From NCBI RefSeq assembly GCF_900110535.1, contig NZ_FOJA01000002.1:1-64000 (forward strand): a DNA stretch of 64,000 nt, written 5' to 3'. Within the stretch, counting starts at the first letter, position 1; every line of letters starts with the position of its first letter. The notes below the pieces were generated by a model. That model saw only the letters and a list, made by a program, of their open reading frames with translations, did not search any database and was not told the DNA's origin. A program made the translations under genes and the position numbers. Of the stretch, positions 44,958 through 55,003 are shown one piece after another. The stretch comes from Halobacterium jilantaiense (lineage in GTDB: Archaea > Halobacteriota > Halobacteria > Halobacteriales > Halobacteriaceae).

Positions 44958-47900
44958 ATGGGTAGACTGGTTGACTACGAGTACGACTTCTTCAGCGAAT
45001 ACCAGTCTGATGTCCTCGCTGACCTCCCGTCCATCGAGCAACTCATCCGATTGGATGATGAGGTCGCGAATAAGGTCACAATGCCCCGGTATGAGGGGCC
45101 TGTTGACCCAGTTGAATGGACGGATTTAGAGACGTATTACAGCGCCCTCTTTGCGGACTTCATCACCGACCGCATCCAGGGGCTCGTTGATACAGAGCCT
45201 ATCGAGACGAACCGAGACAGATTCCATGGCTTCCGAGAGGATATTGCGTCCGTCAACAAGAAGCTTCCAGCGCAACGAGCAGCGCGCTCAGGAGTCATTT
45301 CGAAGCCCGCAGAAACGGTCCTTCTCAAACGACTGCGACAGCTAGGGTTCGACCCGAGTGCTCTCGACGTCTCTCACATCGGCAGTGGGGGCGGGCTCTA
45401 CCTATTGGAGTTGTTCGTGACTGCCGCCCAGCAAGAGGCCCTGTCAGATACCGCCCTTTTGACAGCCCTCCTTAACGAAGCCGATGCGCTGGGGAGCATG
45501 AGTCGAGAGGCAGCGATGTCCCGTCTACATCGCCCTGTCCTGATGGTGTCCCTCTGGAATAACCAGGCGGAGGGGCTCAACAACTGGTTGGACAACGGCC
45601 GACACGGAATTCTCGAGATGGCGACGGCCACAGGGAAAACTGTCGCTGGGATCGCTGCCATTGCCGAGTGCTGCGGCGTCCTCCCGGAGGATCCCGATCA
45701 TGAGCCCCGAACTGATGACGCGAACATCATGATCGTCGCCCATTCGAACGCGATCCTCAAACAGTGGGAGCAGGAAATACAGGAGAAGCTCGGGCTCCCG
45801 ATGCCAGCCGGCCAAACGGGGGAACAGGCAGACTGCGTGTCCTTCAGTGGTGGAGACGTCGAGTTCCATACTGCGCAGTCGCTGCTGCCCCAATACGATC
45901 GTGATCTCGCCGATCAGTATGATCTCGTCATCTACGACGAGGTTCATCACTACTCCAATTTAGACGGGTACGGGGCTGCCATCGACCGGCCGAATTATCG
46001 GGCTGCGATGGGGCTTTCCGCGACGATTGGCGACGACGGGGGCCTAAAACGAGAGCAGCTAACCGAACTGCTCGGGGACGTCGTCTACACGTACGGGGTT
46101 GAGGACGCTCGTCGTGACGGGATCATCCCCGAATTTGACTGGACAGTACACCCGACGCCGCTCGACCCGTACGAGCGGGAAGAGTGGGATGAGGCGACGG
46201 AGTCGATCTCCGACCAGTTCAAGCATATTCGGCGGTCGTCCACAACCACGCAGATTCTCAACCAGATTCCTGTTCCGTTCACTGAACTCGAAGACCTCGG
46301 GGACTTCATTCGTGCCCATGAGGCCGCATCGATGGTCTTCGACGATGATGCTATCCCCGACGAGTGGTCGAACCTCCAGGCGACGATCCATTCGCGGACG
46401 TGGATCCGCCACCGGTCACAGCCGAAGATCACGGAGGCAATCGAACTGGCGAAGGACTATCTGGAGGACCCGGACCGACCTATCAAACTCGTCATCTTCG
46501 CGATGGACATCGAGACAGCTGACGAAATCGCAGACCAACTCGGCGAGGTTTCAGATCACGTCTACCGGGCACACAGCCAGCTCGAGAGTTCCTCACGGAA
46601 GAACAATGAGACGGTCCAGCGAAACATCGACAAATTCGGGAAGTGCGAGAACGGTGTGCTCGTCTCTCCTAAGATGCTCGACGAAGGAATTGACGTTCCG
46701 GATGCTGAAGTCGGGATCAATGTCGCGGGGACCAAAACGAAACTGCAGCTCGTGCAACGAATGGGGCGTGTTCTCCGCAAGCACGGGAATCAGCGACCCC
46801 ACTTCCACCATTTCATTGCCATGCCCGACGAGAACTACATCGCTGGGCTGGACTCGAAAGAGTACGTGCAGGAGCTCAACTGGGTGCGAGAACTGGGGGA
46901 GACGATTGGGGTGCAGCCAGTTATCGAGGAAGCCGGCGTCGATCCGGAGTTGCTGGAGCGCGCCGAACAGCGTGGCCACGAGCTCTGGGCTCGAGACTTG
47001 CTTGAGGACCTCGAGGTGGAAACGGTCCAGGGGAACGTCAATCTTGAACAGCTGCTTGATGAGCTGACTGTTGAAGCGACGGAGATTCTGCTGGATGAGT
47101 TATGGCTCGAAGGGGAGCAGGTGGCCCAGGATGATTGGGAGGCCGCGATGGAGGCCCTCCGTGACTCGAACGCGCTCTCTGTTGAAGGCCTCCAGCGTGT
47201 CTGGTGGCTCTTCCCGCTCTATCGAGAGCGGCCAACGGAGCTGGATGAACTCTTGACGGCGTCGTTGAGTGCTCTCTCTGAGGAAGCATCTTCGACACGG
47301 CAGTCACCGGGTCGGACGACCGCCGGCCAGGGCGGACCATCGAGCGATGAGAAGCCGACCGATGTGACTGAGTCGGAAGAGAGCGATACCCCGGGGGAGA
47401 ACTCACCAGCGTCGACGACAGAAGATACGGAGTTGGATGGAGAGAATCCTCCGTCGCAAGACCGCGATTCAGTAGCGTCGTCGAGTTCCGAATCGGCAGG
47501 CACCGAATCGCATCCGCAGGTGTCTACGTCCAAGGAAGATGCGGACACTGACGTCACCGTGGAGACGTCCAGTGTGTTTGACGCGCTGGGGGTTGGAGAG
47601 CCGCCTACCGCTCTGTCGAGACGGCTGCAAGTCGAGCCCCATGAAGCATCCCCCGACGAAACTTTCCTGACGAGCACAGGCGAGGGCGGTCTCTTCTCGA
47701 CAGGCTATCTGCACCAGCGATCGCTCCAAACGTACCTGCTGGATGACGAAGAGGCAGTCTTCCTGCTAGCCTCGAAACGCCAGGCGCCAGAATACAGCGG
47801 CCAGCAGCTACCGGACCTAAACGGGTACCGGGCGATTACAGCAATCACTCCGACGCGGCTGCTTTGCGTCGTCGGGAATGACCCAGAGAACCACTCGGTC

Positions 47901-49748
47901 CAGATTCGCCACGAGAATATCACGAGTGTTGCCGTTCAGCAGGCGGGGACTCTCTTCTGGAAGCACCGTGCACTCCGCATCGAAACGGACGACGAGACGC
48001 TCACAATCCCGGATGGCACCGGGACGGATCTGGCGGCTGCTGCAAGATACGTTCGTACCGCTGCGTACGAGGAACGGTGTGGTGCAGGTGAGCGGCTTAT
48101 CGAAAGCTGTGACGTTGTTGCGTCCCATGCCGGGTTCACGGCAGTCGAGGCTGTATTCGATGCAGCCAAATCGCAGTTTGAATCGGCTTTGGAGTGGGGG
48201 CAGAGACACGATCTTGATACGGCCCGGGCGGAAGCAGGTGTGGAGTTCACCACTACCTGTCTCAAAACAGCTGACCGCCAACTCCGATTAGAGGACGAAC
48301 TCGCAGAGGCCCAGCGGCTTGTCAGTGATGCTCGGACCGCTTCGATAAACGGCAACGAAGAGCAGGCAACGCAACAGTACCGTGCGGCGAAGTCACAGCT
48401 CGAGGCGATGCTATCGGCCTCGTATGAGGCGCCGAGTCCCGCTGTGGCGGAAGCTCAACAGCTCCATGCAAAACTTGAGGATGCGCTCTCGTCGGAGACT
48501 GCTAACAGTGGTGAAGAAACGACATCGAGTACGGAGGCCAGTACAGCGACTACGGAGCAGTCTTCACAAAGCGAGAGTCATCAACCAACTCGGGACAATC
48601 TTATTACGGAACTCCAGGCCTTAGCAGAGGAACTTGGTGGCGCCCCAAAGGCACCGGAAATGGACGAGCAGGGAGCGTATTCGACCCACGAGTTCTATCA
48701 AGAGTTTGGATCGTGGGATGATGCACTTGATGCTGCCGGGATTGACCGGCGAGCGGCGCTTCTCGCTGAACTGGAGCGTGTTGCTGCTGAGGTCGGCGAG
48801 GTTCCGTCAACCACTCAGATTGATGAACACGGCCGATACAGCTCCGGGATGTATCGCGATGAGTTTGGGTGGGTTACCGAAGCACGCGATGCCGCCGACT
48901 TCTCTGGTATCAGCAATACCAAACCGGAATCCCAAGTAGAGGAGTCGACCGAAAAACCAACCGACCAGCACGGCGACAGCGATACGGAGTCCACTCACGA
49001 TTCTGCGCCATCCCGAGAGGAACTCATCGACGAGATTCAGCGTCTTGATGACGGTGAAAACCTCGTGCCGTACGCGTCGGAGATGGATTCTGACGGCGCG
49101 TACAAATCGCATGACTGTATTCAGGAATTGGGGTCGTGGGATGAAGCGCTGGACGCGGCGGGCATCGATAAGCGGGCTCGGCTCCTTGGGGAACTCCGCC
49201 GTCTTCGTGACGAGCTCGAACGGATGCCGAAAACGGCGGATATGAACAATCACGGGCGGGTTTCCGCGTCGATGTATGGCACCTTCTTTGGGTCGTGGAC
49301 GGAAGCAACCTCCCTGATTGATGCGAGCGAAGAGTCGACGAACGAGACGACTGAGTCCGATCCATCTCCCGATACCAGAAAAGAATCGAATTCATCGCCC
49401 GTATTGAATGGTGACAGGGATTCCATTCTCACCTGGGAGGACATCCCCGGGAACAGTCGGCTTCCGTCTTCGATTGCAGTTCAGGTGAAAGAGAAGAAAC
49501 GGACGCGGTCAGATCGTGTAGATGGCCGGTATCTGGTCGCCGATCTCAACGGCAAGGAGTTCGAGCTCAAAGTCTGGCAAAAACACGGCCTCGAGATCGA
49601 GTGGAAAGTCGATACCTGGTATATCCTGCGTGAGGCCAGAGGGACAGTCTGGGAGAGCGATGGAGAGGTACACCGACTACTCGATAGCACGAGAGACCTG
49701 GCGGCGATCGAATGTGGATCAGAGCCACCGGTAGAAGCGGAATCGTGA
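44958..49748 (+). CDS. SF2 helicase with PH-like domain and HNH_repeat modules
   Basis: 1596 residues. Helicase core of XPB/RAD25 type at about 200-660: Walker A ATGKT (Lys227), DEVHH (327-331), MGLSATIG, and motif VI LVQRMGRVLRKHG. After an acidic Ser/Thr/Glu-rich linker (about 780-880), residues about 915-1040 form a PH-like domain (YRAITAITPTRLLCVV, then ENITSVAVQ). A helical segment (about 1045-1190) follows, then four modules of the HNH_repeat type (about 1213-1268, 1269-1320, 1355-1410, 1411-1463), with the pattern 'P...MdehG.Y...y...FGSWdeAldAAGid'. The last ~100 residues look like an OB-fold (YLVADLNGKEFELKVW). Such repeats bind DNA in homing-endonuclease-associated proteins. A DNA translocase with sequence-reading arms is my inference. 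Confidence 0.8.
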   Translation: MGRLVDYEYDFFSEYQSDVLADLPSIEQLIRLDDEVANKVTMPRYEGPVDPVEWTDLETYYSALFADFITDRIQGLVDTEPIETNRDRFHGFREDIASVNKKLPAQRAARSGVISKPAETVLLKRLRQLGFDPSALDVSHIGSGGGLYLLELFVTAAQQEALSDTALLTALLNEADALGSMSREAAMSRLHRPVLMVSLWNNQAEGLNNWLDNGRHGILEMATATGKTVAGIAAIAECCGVLPEDPDHEPRTDDANIMIVAHSNAILKQWEQEIQEKLGLPMPAGQTGEQADCVSFSGGDVEFHTAQSLLPQYDRDLADQYDLVIYDEVHHYSNLDGYGAAIDRPNYRAAMGLSATIGDDGGLKREQLTELLGDVVYTYGVEDARRDGIIPEFDWTVHPTPLDPYEREEWDEATESISDQFKHIRRSSTTTQILNQIPVPFTELEDLGDFIRAHEAASMVFDDDAIPDEWSNLQATIHSRTWIRHRSQPKITEAIELAKDYLEDPDRPIKLVIFAMDIETADEIADQLGEVSDHVYRAHSQLESSSRKNNETVQRNIDKFGKCENGVLVSPKMLDEGIDVPDAEVGINVAGTKTKLQLVQRMGRVLRKHGNQRPHFHHFIAMPDENYIAGLDSKEYVQELNWVRELGETIGVQPVIEEAGVDPELLERAEQRGHELWARDLLEDLEVETVQGNVNLEQLLDELTVEATEILLDELWLEGEQVAQDDWEAAMEALRDSNALSVEGLQRVWWLFPLYRERPTELDELLTASLSALSEEASSTRQSPGRTTAGQGGPSSDEKPTDVTESEESDTPGENSPASTTEDTELDGENPPSQDRDSVASSSSESAGTESHPQVSTSKEDADTDVTVETSSVFDALGVGEPPTALSRRLQVEPHEASPDETFLTSTGEGGLFSTGYLHQRSLQTYLLDDEEAVFLLASKRQAPEYSGQQLPDLNGYRAITAITPTRLLCVVGNDPENHSVQIRHENITSVAVQQAGTLFWKHRALRIETDDETLTIPDGTGTDLAAAARYVRTAAYEERCGAGERLIESCDVVASHAGFTAVEAVFDAAKSQFESALEWGQRHDLDTARAEAGVEFTTTCLKTADRQLRLEDELAEAQRLVSDARTASINGNEEQATQQYRAAKSQLEAMLSASYEAPSPAVAEAQQLHAKLEDALSSETANSGEETTSSTEASTATTEQSSQSESHQPTRDNLITELQALAEELGGAPKAPEMDEQGAYSTHEFYQEFGSWDDALDAAGIDRRAALLAELERVAAEVGEVPSTTQIDEHGRYSSGMYRDEFGWVTEARDAADFSGISNTKPESQVEESTEKPTDQHGDSDTESTHDSAPSREELIDEIQRLDDGENLVPYASEMDSDGAYKSHDCIQELGSWDEALDAAGIDKRARLLGELRRLRDELERMPKTADMNNHGRVSASMYGTFFGSWTEATSLIDASEESTNETTESDPSPDTRKESNSSPVLNGDRDSILTWEDIPGNSRLPSSIAVQVKEKKRTRSDRVDGRYLVADLNGKEFELKVWQKHGLEIEWKVDTWYILREARGTVWESDGEVHRLLDSTRDLAAIECGSEPPVEAES

Positions 49749-49784
49749 CTGGAGTGAGTTGGAAACATAAATACCTCAACAAAC

Positions 49785-50903
49785 ATGCCATATCTTGGAC
49801 TGTCTGACGGCGACAAGGTACTCCCTCCACAGGTCCCGGACGGATCGACAGTTGCGTGTCCAGTTTGCGGTGAGGAGATGTCAGTAGTCCGGTCATACAA
49901 CCGCGGGAGCACGTTCGTCTCTCGGCACTTCAGTCACAAGGGCCGCGGGAAAGGAGATGGCAGCGGAGCCGATAGTGGTGATGGTGACTGCCCAGGGGAG
50001 TCCGAAATCCATCACAAGATGAAGGCCATCGCATACGCACGCCCGGAGAACGACTACCCGGAGGCGACTATTGAACTCGAGTCCAACCTCGATGGACGCA
50101 TTCCTGACGTGCTATTAGAATTCCCCGAGCCCTGTGATCCATACGGCAAGGGAATCGCTGTTGAAGCCCAGTACCGAAATAAGGGAAAAGACAAAGAAAC
50201 AGTCGTAGAGCACTATCTTGATCGGGAGTACAGCGTTGCCTGGCTCGAGGAAGACGACTTTACGACTCACGATGTTGATCTTTCCGGCCTTCTCTCGGTG
50301 TGACCGTACGCCCTCCCGGACCGATACGGGACGGAGGGATATCCCGACGTGACGCGGTGGCTCTGGTAGGAGAAGAACGCAATCGTAGAGCTGGAGGTCC
50401 CCATTCCCGCAGACTACTGGAAGTCGTTCGATCAGTCGGGAGAGTGGGTTACTATCGCGGAGAAAGGCATCAAGCGGCGAGGCAGCGCTCGAATTGCCAG
50501 AACGCCAGACGGACATCTAACATTCTCACTTGGGAAGGCAAAGGGATGGAGCAAGAGCGAGTCACTTTCCGTACAGGTTGTTCCGGATGACGTTAGGAAA
50601 CTCAGGTCCTTTGCCGATGATTTGGAGCGAAAAGCGTTCGGGGAGGACCGCCCGTCACCGGAAGAGTGTGATCAAGAGTGGCATGAACTCAGTAAGCGAT
50701 GGTTGGAGGGATCGCCAACCGTGACGGCATGGATAACAGCCGCGCTGCCCGACCCAAATGGAGACTCCGATGTTGTGGTGACTCTGTGGAAGAAGCAGAT
50801 GGAAACGGAACGTGTGGCGATGCGAGTTGAATCGTATGCTGCAGAAAATCTACGCGACCTCGCAGATCTTCTCGACCGAGCCTTCGAGATCGAGAAGAGC
50901 TGA
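49785..50903 (+). pseudogene. CoiA-like nuclease gene interrupted by two in-frame stops
   Basis: The first piece (49785-50303, 172 residues) resembles CoiA-like nucleases: a CPVCGEEM zinc pair (C25, C28), RHFSH (H48, H51), ESEIHHKMK, then DGRIPDVLLEF and VEAQYRNKGK as a PD-(D/E)xQ-like site. It stops at TGA 50301-50303. The same frame then stays open, except for TAG at 50367-50369, to the TGA ending at 50903, coding for plausible acidic sequence (EKNAIVELEVPIPADYW, WLEGSPTVTAWITAALP). The piece after the TAG has no good start codon. I read this as one longer gene broken by two nonsense changes. The first piece may still be a functional CoiA-like nuclease. It follows the helicase by 36 nt, with a TATA-like CATAAAT just before it. 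Confidence 0.65.
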
Positions 50904-50923
50904 GCCCCGCTAAATTAGTACCC

Positions 50924-53887
50924 TTAGGACACTTCCACGACTTGATCGTTAGGATCACCAATAATGCGTAGTTCAGTATCAACCGCCTCTAACCACTCCT
51001 TACAGGTCAGCAGTAGTGTATTGATGTTAGCCCGTGTTCGGGCCTTGTCGTGGTCCAGCCCAGGTTGAACGATATACACTCTGAAGTCCCACTCGTTCGG
51101 CTGAAATCTTGTCTCGATTTCATCGAATCCCTCTTCATTCAGTTTGAACCCCTCTACACCAGTATTCTCTTGACGATACCGAATCCGCTTTGGAAGCCCA
51201 CTGTTCCTAATCCACGCTATACTCCGGAATACCTGATCAACAACATCACGAACGTCTTCGAGACGCGCTCCACTTTTTTTGCTTTTTTTGCATGCCTTGC
51301 AGTGGTAGAGGCTAATGCGCTTTTGAGACGGCTCGAACTGAACATAGTCTGCTATCTCACCGGTCGTATGATCACAGAACAGAATTTGTTCATTCTCACC
51401 GTTTGCCTCGATAAAGTTCTCTACCCAGGCGTGAACATGAATGAGTCCCTCGGCATCTGTGTCATTATCATCAAACGAGTATTCTCCCCACGTAGCACAT
51501 CCCGACCAATCGATCTTCGATTCTTCAACAAAACAAGTCGACGGAACCTCTGAAAGTTCTTGTTTGACCTTGTGTCCGCGCCCATTATACACTAAGGTCC
51601 CGTCACCTGTGCAGAAGTACAACGGATAACGGTTGAAAAACATCTCACCGGTCCATTCGCTGGTCTGGTTCCTGCTGACTATCCTGAACTGACAGTTAGC
51701 GAGTTGACCGGTCAGTTCATTATCTGCGATATTGTACGTGCCAGATAGCGACTGCGCTGTCTCATATGGAGTATAGGAGAATTCGACAGCAGTGGGCTCA
51801 TCGGTCTGGTAGGTGAGGTCTCTTAGAGCAGATTCCTTCACGGGCTGCCATCCACCCTCCTCGTGTACTTCGCTTGTATTAATCTCAACATCGAGTTGTT
51901 GAAGCGCAGGATTGAGAGTCCCGTATACTGGATCTGCAGGGAACTCGTCGATGCGGCGAACCTCCCCTAACCCGAGTTTAGGTGCGACAGATTCGAATTC
52001 ATATTTCTCAAGTTTGCCCGCGAGACCCTGACACCACGAAATGAAATCACCAATTCCCTCCCTACCAGTGGACCAAACACGCCCCTGATCATTGCTAATG
52101 CCAATGATCTCTTCATCAACCTCTGCAACTGCATGGCCTTGAGCGAAGGCCTGTGCATCTGTTTGCCTCACAGCTCCCTCCACCCGGTCACCAAGATACA
52201 TTTTATAGGAAGGGAGACTCCCAGACGGCCCCAGTGCGTTGGCTAGTCCTGCAACTTGGTACTCAATATCGACCTCTGCCTGCAGCATTCGGACGAGTGA
52301 TTCACCGCCGTAGATTTCAATTTCATCGGATACTATCTGGCTACGAATACGGTCAGATAGCTCATCTGATGAGGAAGCTTCAAACAGAGTCTCGGTTTCG
52401 TCGTGATAGTAGTAGAGATGGAGGTCATATTGACGGTAGTCAAGCGGAGTTCTAGTCCCCCAGGTCGGTTTATCGATTTTCTCGGTGATCAGCCCAAGAA
52501 ACACCTCGTCGGATCGGGGCAGTTTGTAGACGATAGTGTCGTCGTCAAGTGAAACGTCAGCTACCAAGTCGACGTCAGACTCCGTACTCTCGTAAAGTCG
52601 AGTGCTGCGGTACGGTTGGAGGTCTCGCTCATTGACGCCTCGAAGCGCATCTTGTCCGGCAGTAGTCGCTGCTACGTTTGTCTCAATATATTTGTCGACG
52701 AGTTCTGGAACGAGCTGACGCCAGCCTGCATCCTCATGATACAATCGCTTGACGACATCATCAACCCCGGCCTCACGCAACTTGTCTGGGTCAGCGATAA
52801 CTGTTGCAGCGACATCCGAATCTTCCGCAGGTCGAGTGACACGGCCAATTAGTTGGAGTGTGAAAGCAAACGACTTCGGGGGCTGATGAAGCACTGCAAC
52901 CTTCAGATCCGCAATATCGACCCCCTCACCCAGCATCCCAACAGCAACGACCCCGTCAAGTTCTCCATCTTGAAGTGCGCTGATCGTCTCTGCATTTTGT
53001 TTGGACGTCCGGTCCGAATGAATCGCCTCAACATCAAGCCCATGGCTGCTGTAGACATCTTCCAAGCCTTGAGCAGTAGAGATTTTATCACACCGTACTA
53101 GAAGCTTAGCACTGGAGTAGTCCGTTCTAATATCTGCCAGCTCGGTAGCCGCTGCTACTGCCAATTTGCTATCCGGATCGTCAGCACGATACGTCGAAAC
53201 TTCGGTCAAAGACAATGGTTGATATAATCGTTCTTCCATCGCATTGCTCAGAGGATAGTGATACACCATCCGGCCCGGTAGCGTCTGTCGGTCACGACGG
53301 AATGGAGTCGCAGTCAACAATACCCGCTTAGCGCTGTCTACGGTCTCGAGTAGTTCCATCCAGCTGGGAGCTCTGATGTGATGTGCCTCATCGAAAAAGA
53401 CGAGATCAAATTTCTCTTCAGGAGGACTGACAATAGAATCTGAGTACTGGTCCGAGTCATAGACCTTGCTGATATTGTGAGGGAGAGTAACTACAACATC
53501 CTCATCCAATTCGTCCCAGGTCTCCTCGTCGGTGACCCTTGAGGTAACTGTTGCAACAGAAGGGGTGTCAAGTTTGTCATCAACAACGCCAGCTTGTCTC
53601 AGGCCATCTAGCTGTTTGAATTTCGCTGCGGTTTGGGTACGAAGCACGTCAGATGCAGTCACGACGAGTACTTGCTTCTCGCTCAGTCCAAACGCCAATA
53701 ACATCATCAGCGCTGTCTTCCCGGAACCAGTCGGCATTGACACCAGTGCTGGCTCATCTTCGTATGCCGTGAAGTGGCTCTTGACGCCCCAGAAACCACC
53801 TGCTTGACAGGATCTTATTCCCTCCATGCCTTCCGAGCCGAACTGCTGAAAATTGATCTGATCAGCGTGATCGGCGAAGTAGCCCAT
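50924..53887 (-). CDS. Lone SF2 DEAD/DEAH-box helicase
   Basis: 987 residues. Walker A PTGSGKT at 52-58, VLVVTASDVLRTQTA (motif Ia), VFFDEAHHI (motif II), LLTATPF (motif III), GMLGEGVDIADLKVAVL (motif V) and LQLIGRVTRP (motif VI) form a complete helicase core in the first ~430 residues. The remaining ~550 residues are beta-rich, unrecognised, and include a Cys/His cluster (FCDHTTGE, then YHCKACKK near 860-895) that could bind zinc. No partner gene touches it: the CoiA-like pseudogene converges on it and a mobile-element relic lies upstream. Codon choice is less GC-biased than in the BREX genes, so it may have a separate origin. A single-gene defence helicase is possible but not shown. Confidence 0.82.
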   Translation of the reverse strand: MGYFADHADQINFQQFGSEGMEGIRSCQAGGFWGVKSHFTAYEDEPALVSMPTGSGKTALMMLLAFGLSEKQVLVVTASDVLRTQTAAKFKQLDGLRQAGVVDDKLDTPSVATVTSRVTDEETWDELDEDVVVTLPHNISKVYDSDQYSDSIVSPPEEKFDLVFFDEAHHIRAPSWMELLETVDSAKRVLLTATPFRRDRQTLPGRMVYHYPLSNAMEERLYQPLSLTEVSTYRADDPDSKLAVAAATELADIRTDYSSAKLLVRCDKISTAQGLEDVYSSHGLDVEAIHSDRTSKQNAETISALQDGELDGVVAVGMLGEGVDIADLKVAVLHQPPKSFAFTLQLIGRVTRPAEDSDVAATVIADPDKLREAGVDDVVKRLYHEDAGWRQLVPELVDKYIETNVAATTAGQDALRGVNERDLQPYRSTRLYESTESDVDLVADVSLDDDTIVYKLPRSDEVFLGLITEKIDKPTWGTRTPLDYRQYDLHLYYYHDETETLFEASSSDELSDRIRSQIVSDEIEIYGGESLVRMLQAEVDIEYQVAGLANALGPSGSLPSYKMYLGDRVEGAVRQTDAQAFAQGHAVAEVDEEIIGISNDQGRVWSTGREGIGDFISWCQGLAGKLEKYEFESVAPKLGLGEVRRIDEFPADPVYGTLNPALQQLDVEINTSEVHEEGGWQPVKESALRDLTYQTDEPTAVEFSYTPYETAQSLSGTYNIADNELTGQLANCQFRIVSRNQTSEWTGEMFFNRYPLYFCTGDGTLVYNGRGHKVKQELSEVPSTCFVEESKIDWSGCATWGEYSFDDNDTDAEGLIHVHAWVENFIEANGENEQILFCDHTTGEIADYVQFEPSQKRISLYHCKACKKSKKSGARLEDVRDVVDQVFRSIAWIRNSGLPKRIRYRQENTGVEGFKLNEEGFDEIETRFQPNEWDFRVYIVQPGLDHDKARTRANINTLLLTCKEWLEAVDTELRIIGDPNDQVVEVS

Positions 53888-54419
53888 TCATTACGGTCAA
53901 TAAAGGGAATATGTAATGAATCTACTGCTGGGAACTGCTAACCGAGACATCCTCAATCCTCAATGGATTACGGTGCCCAGCTGTTCTACTTCGTATTCCA
54001 CAATCTCGGAGGATGAATCTGATGCGGGCCTTCTGTTCATTGTAAGGTATTATGAAAGAGGAACTGTCTTGCGGTTCTACATTCCTATCACTCAGGGGCG
54101 TTTTCTGAGTGACACACTCTGAAGCCGTCTACGAATCGACAGGCGAAAGCATATCCAGCCGCAGGCTTCATGAAAATAAGGCACGTATCAAATCCCAAAA
54201 CTCCGAAACTGTGGGTTATTCCTCATTCTTCGCGCCCTTTTAAGCCTACAAACGAAACTGGGGATTCTGGGAGCTAGTGAGTCCAGAGCCGCCGCGAAAA
54301 CCGGACGAGGTCGATCTACTGACCGGATACTACCCTGGCATCCAATAGATACCGCGAAAAGACGCGAAAATCGACAGCGCAGCCGCTACTGAATCGGTGA
54401 ACCCGGCGTGAAAAAAGCG
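53888..54419. other. Gene-poor stretch beside the transposase relic
   Basis: 532 nt. A 68-codon frame at 53916-54122 (ends RFYIPITQGRFLSDTL) is the only candidate gene; it has no recognisable domain and I do not call it. The right part contains repeated GCGAAAA-type strings and may include the end of the insertion element that left the transposase fragment. Confidence 0.4.
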
Positions 54420-54821
54420 TTACCCGAACTCCCGCAGGAAGTCACCTAACGCCCGCACGAACGTCTTCGCTGTGATCACAGGCGGCGACCGAATCGGCTT
54501 ATCGAGCGCGACCTTAATCAGATAGTCTGTGAGTCGCCACAGGTTATAGATCAGCGTCGACAGCGCAAAATTACACAGCCGAAGCCGGTAGTCCGTCGAC
54601 GACGTCTTTGGCAGAAAGTCCTTGATCGACTTATACTGGTTCTCAATGTCCCAGCGCCGACTGTAGCCATTCACCACGCTCGCAACCTCCTCAGGCTCCA
54701 CACAATCCTTGTTGGTCACGAACACCGCGTACTTCCCACCAGCATCATCGCGTGTACTTGGCGCATACAGGAACTCCGATTCGCAGCCAGCCGTCTTTGT
54801 ATAGCGACATAAGGTATACAC
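54420..54821 (-). mobile_element. ISH3-family transposase, C-terminal remnant
   Basis: 133 residues matching the C-terminal third of ISH3-type haloarchaeal transposases as I know them: KYAVFVTNKD, VVNGYSRRWDIENQYKSIKDFLPKTSS (the Glu of the DDE triad is in RRWDIENQY) and LIYNLWRLTDYL. The sequence stops resembling the family near its N-terminus (around 54800), so the first two-thirds, with both catalytic aspartates, are gone. It cannot move by itself. It marks an old rearrangement at the border between the defence genes and the integrase/ParA segment. Confidence 0.8.
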
Positions 54822-55003
54822 AATATCGGGGAACTACAGCACCTATTTTCGGTGTTCACACAGACTCCACCAGTCTGTTTGTCCCCAAAACCTATATTCT
54901 ATCTGTGAGAAACGCGCTACCAGCCAAAAATGTCGGACTTAGAATTGGTAACTGACTCAGTGAGGATTCCCTACCCGATTCCTGGCCTCGAACAGCGGAC
55001 ATC

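Noticed and set aside
50300-50590. 96-codon frame overlapping the CoiA-like region in another phase
   Set aside because: Arg-rich sequence without family resemblance; the frame that continues the CoiA-like protein is coherent on both sides of the stops.
54822-55003. tRNA gene or attachment site beside the integrase
   Set aside because: I searched by eye for a cloverleaf or a tRNA 3' end and for a direct repeat flanking the recombinase and found none.
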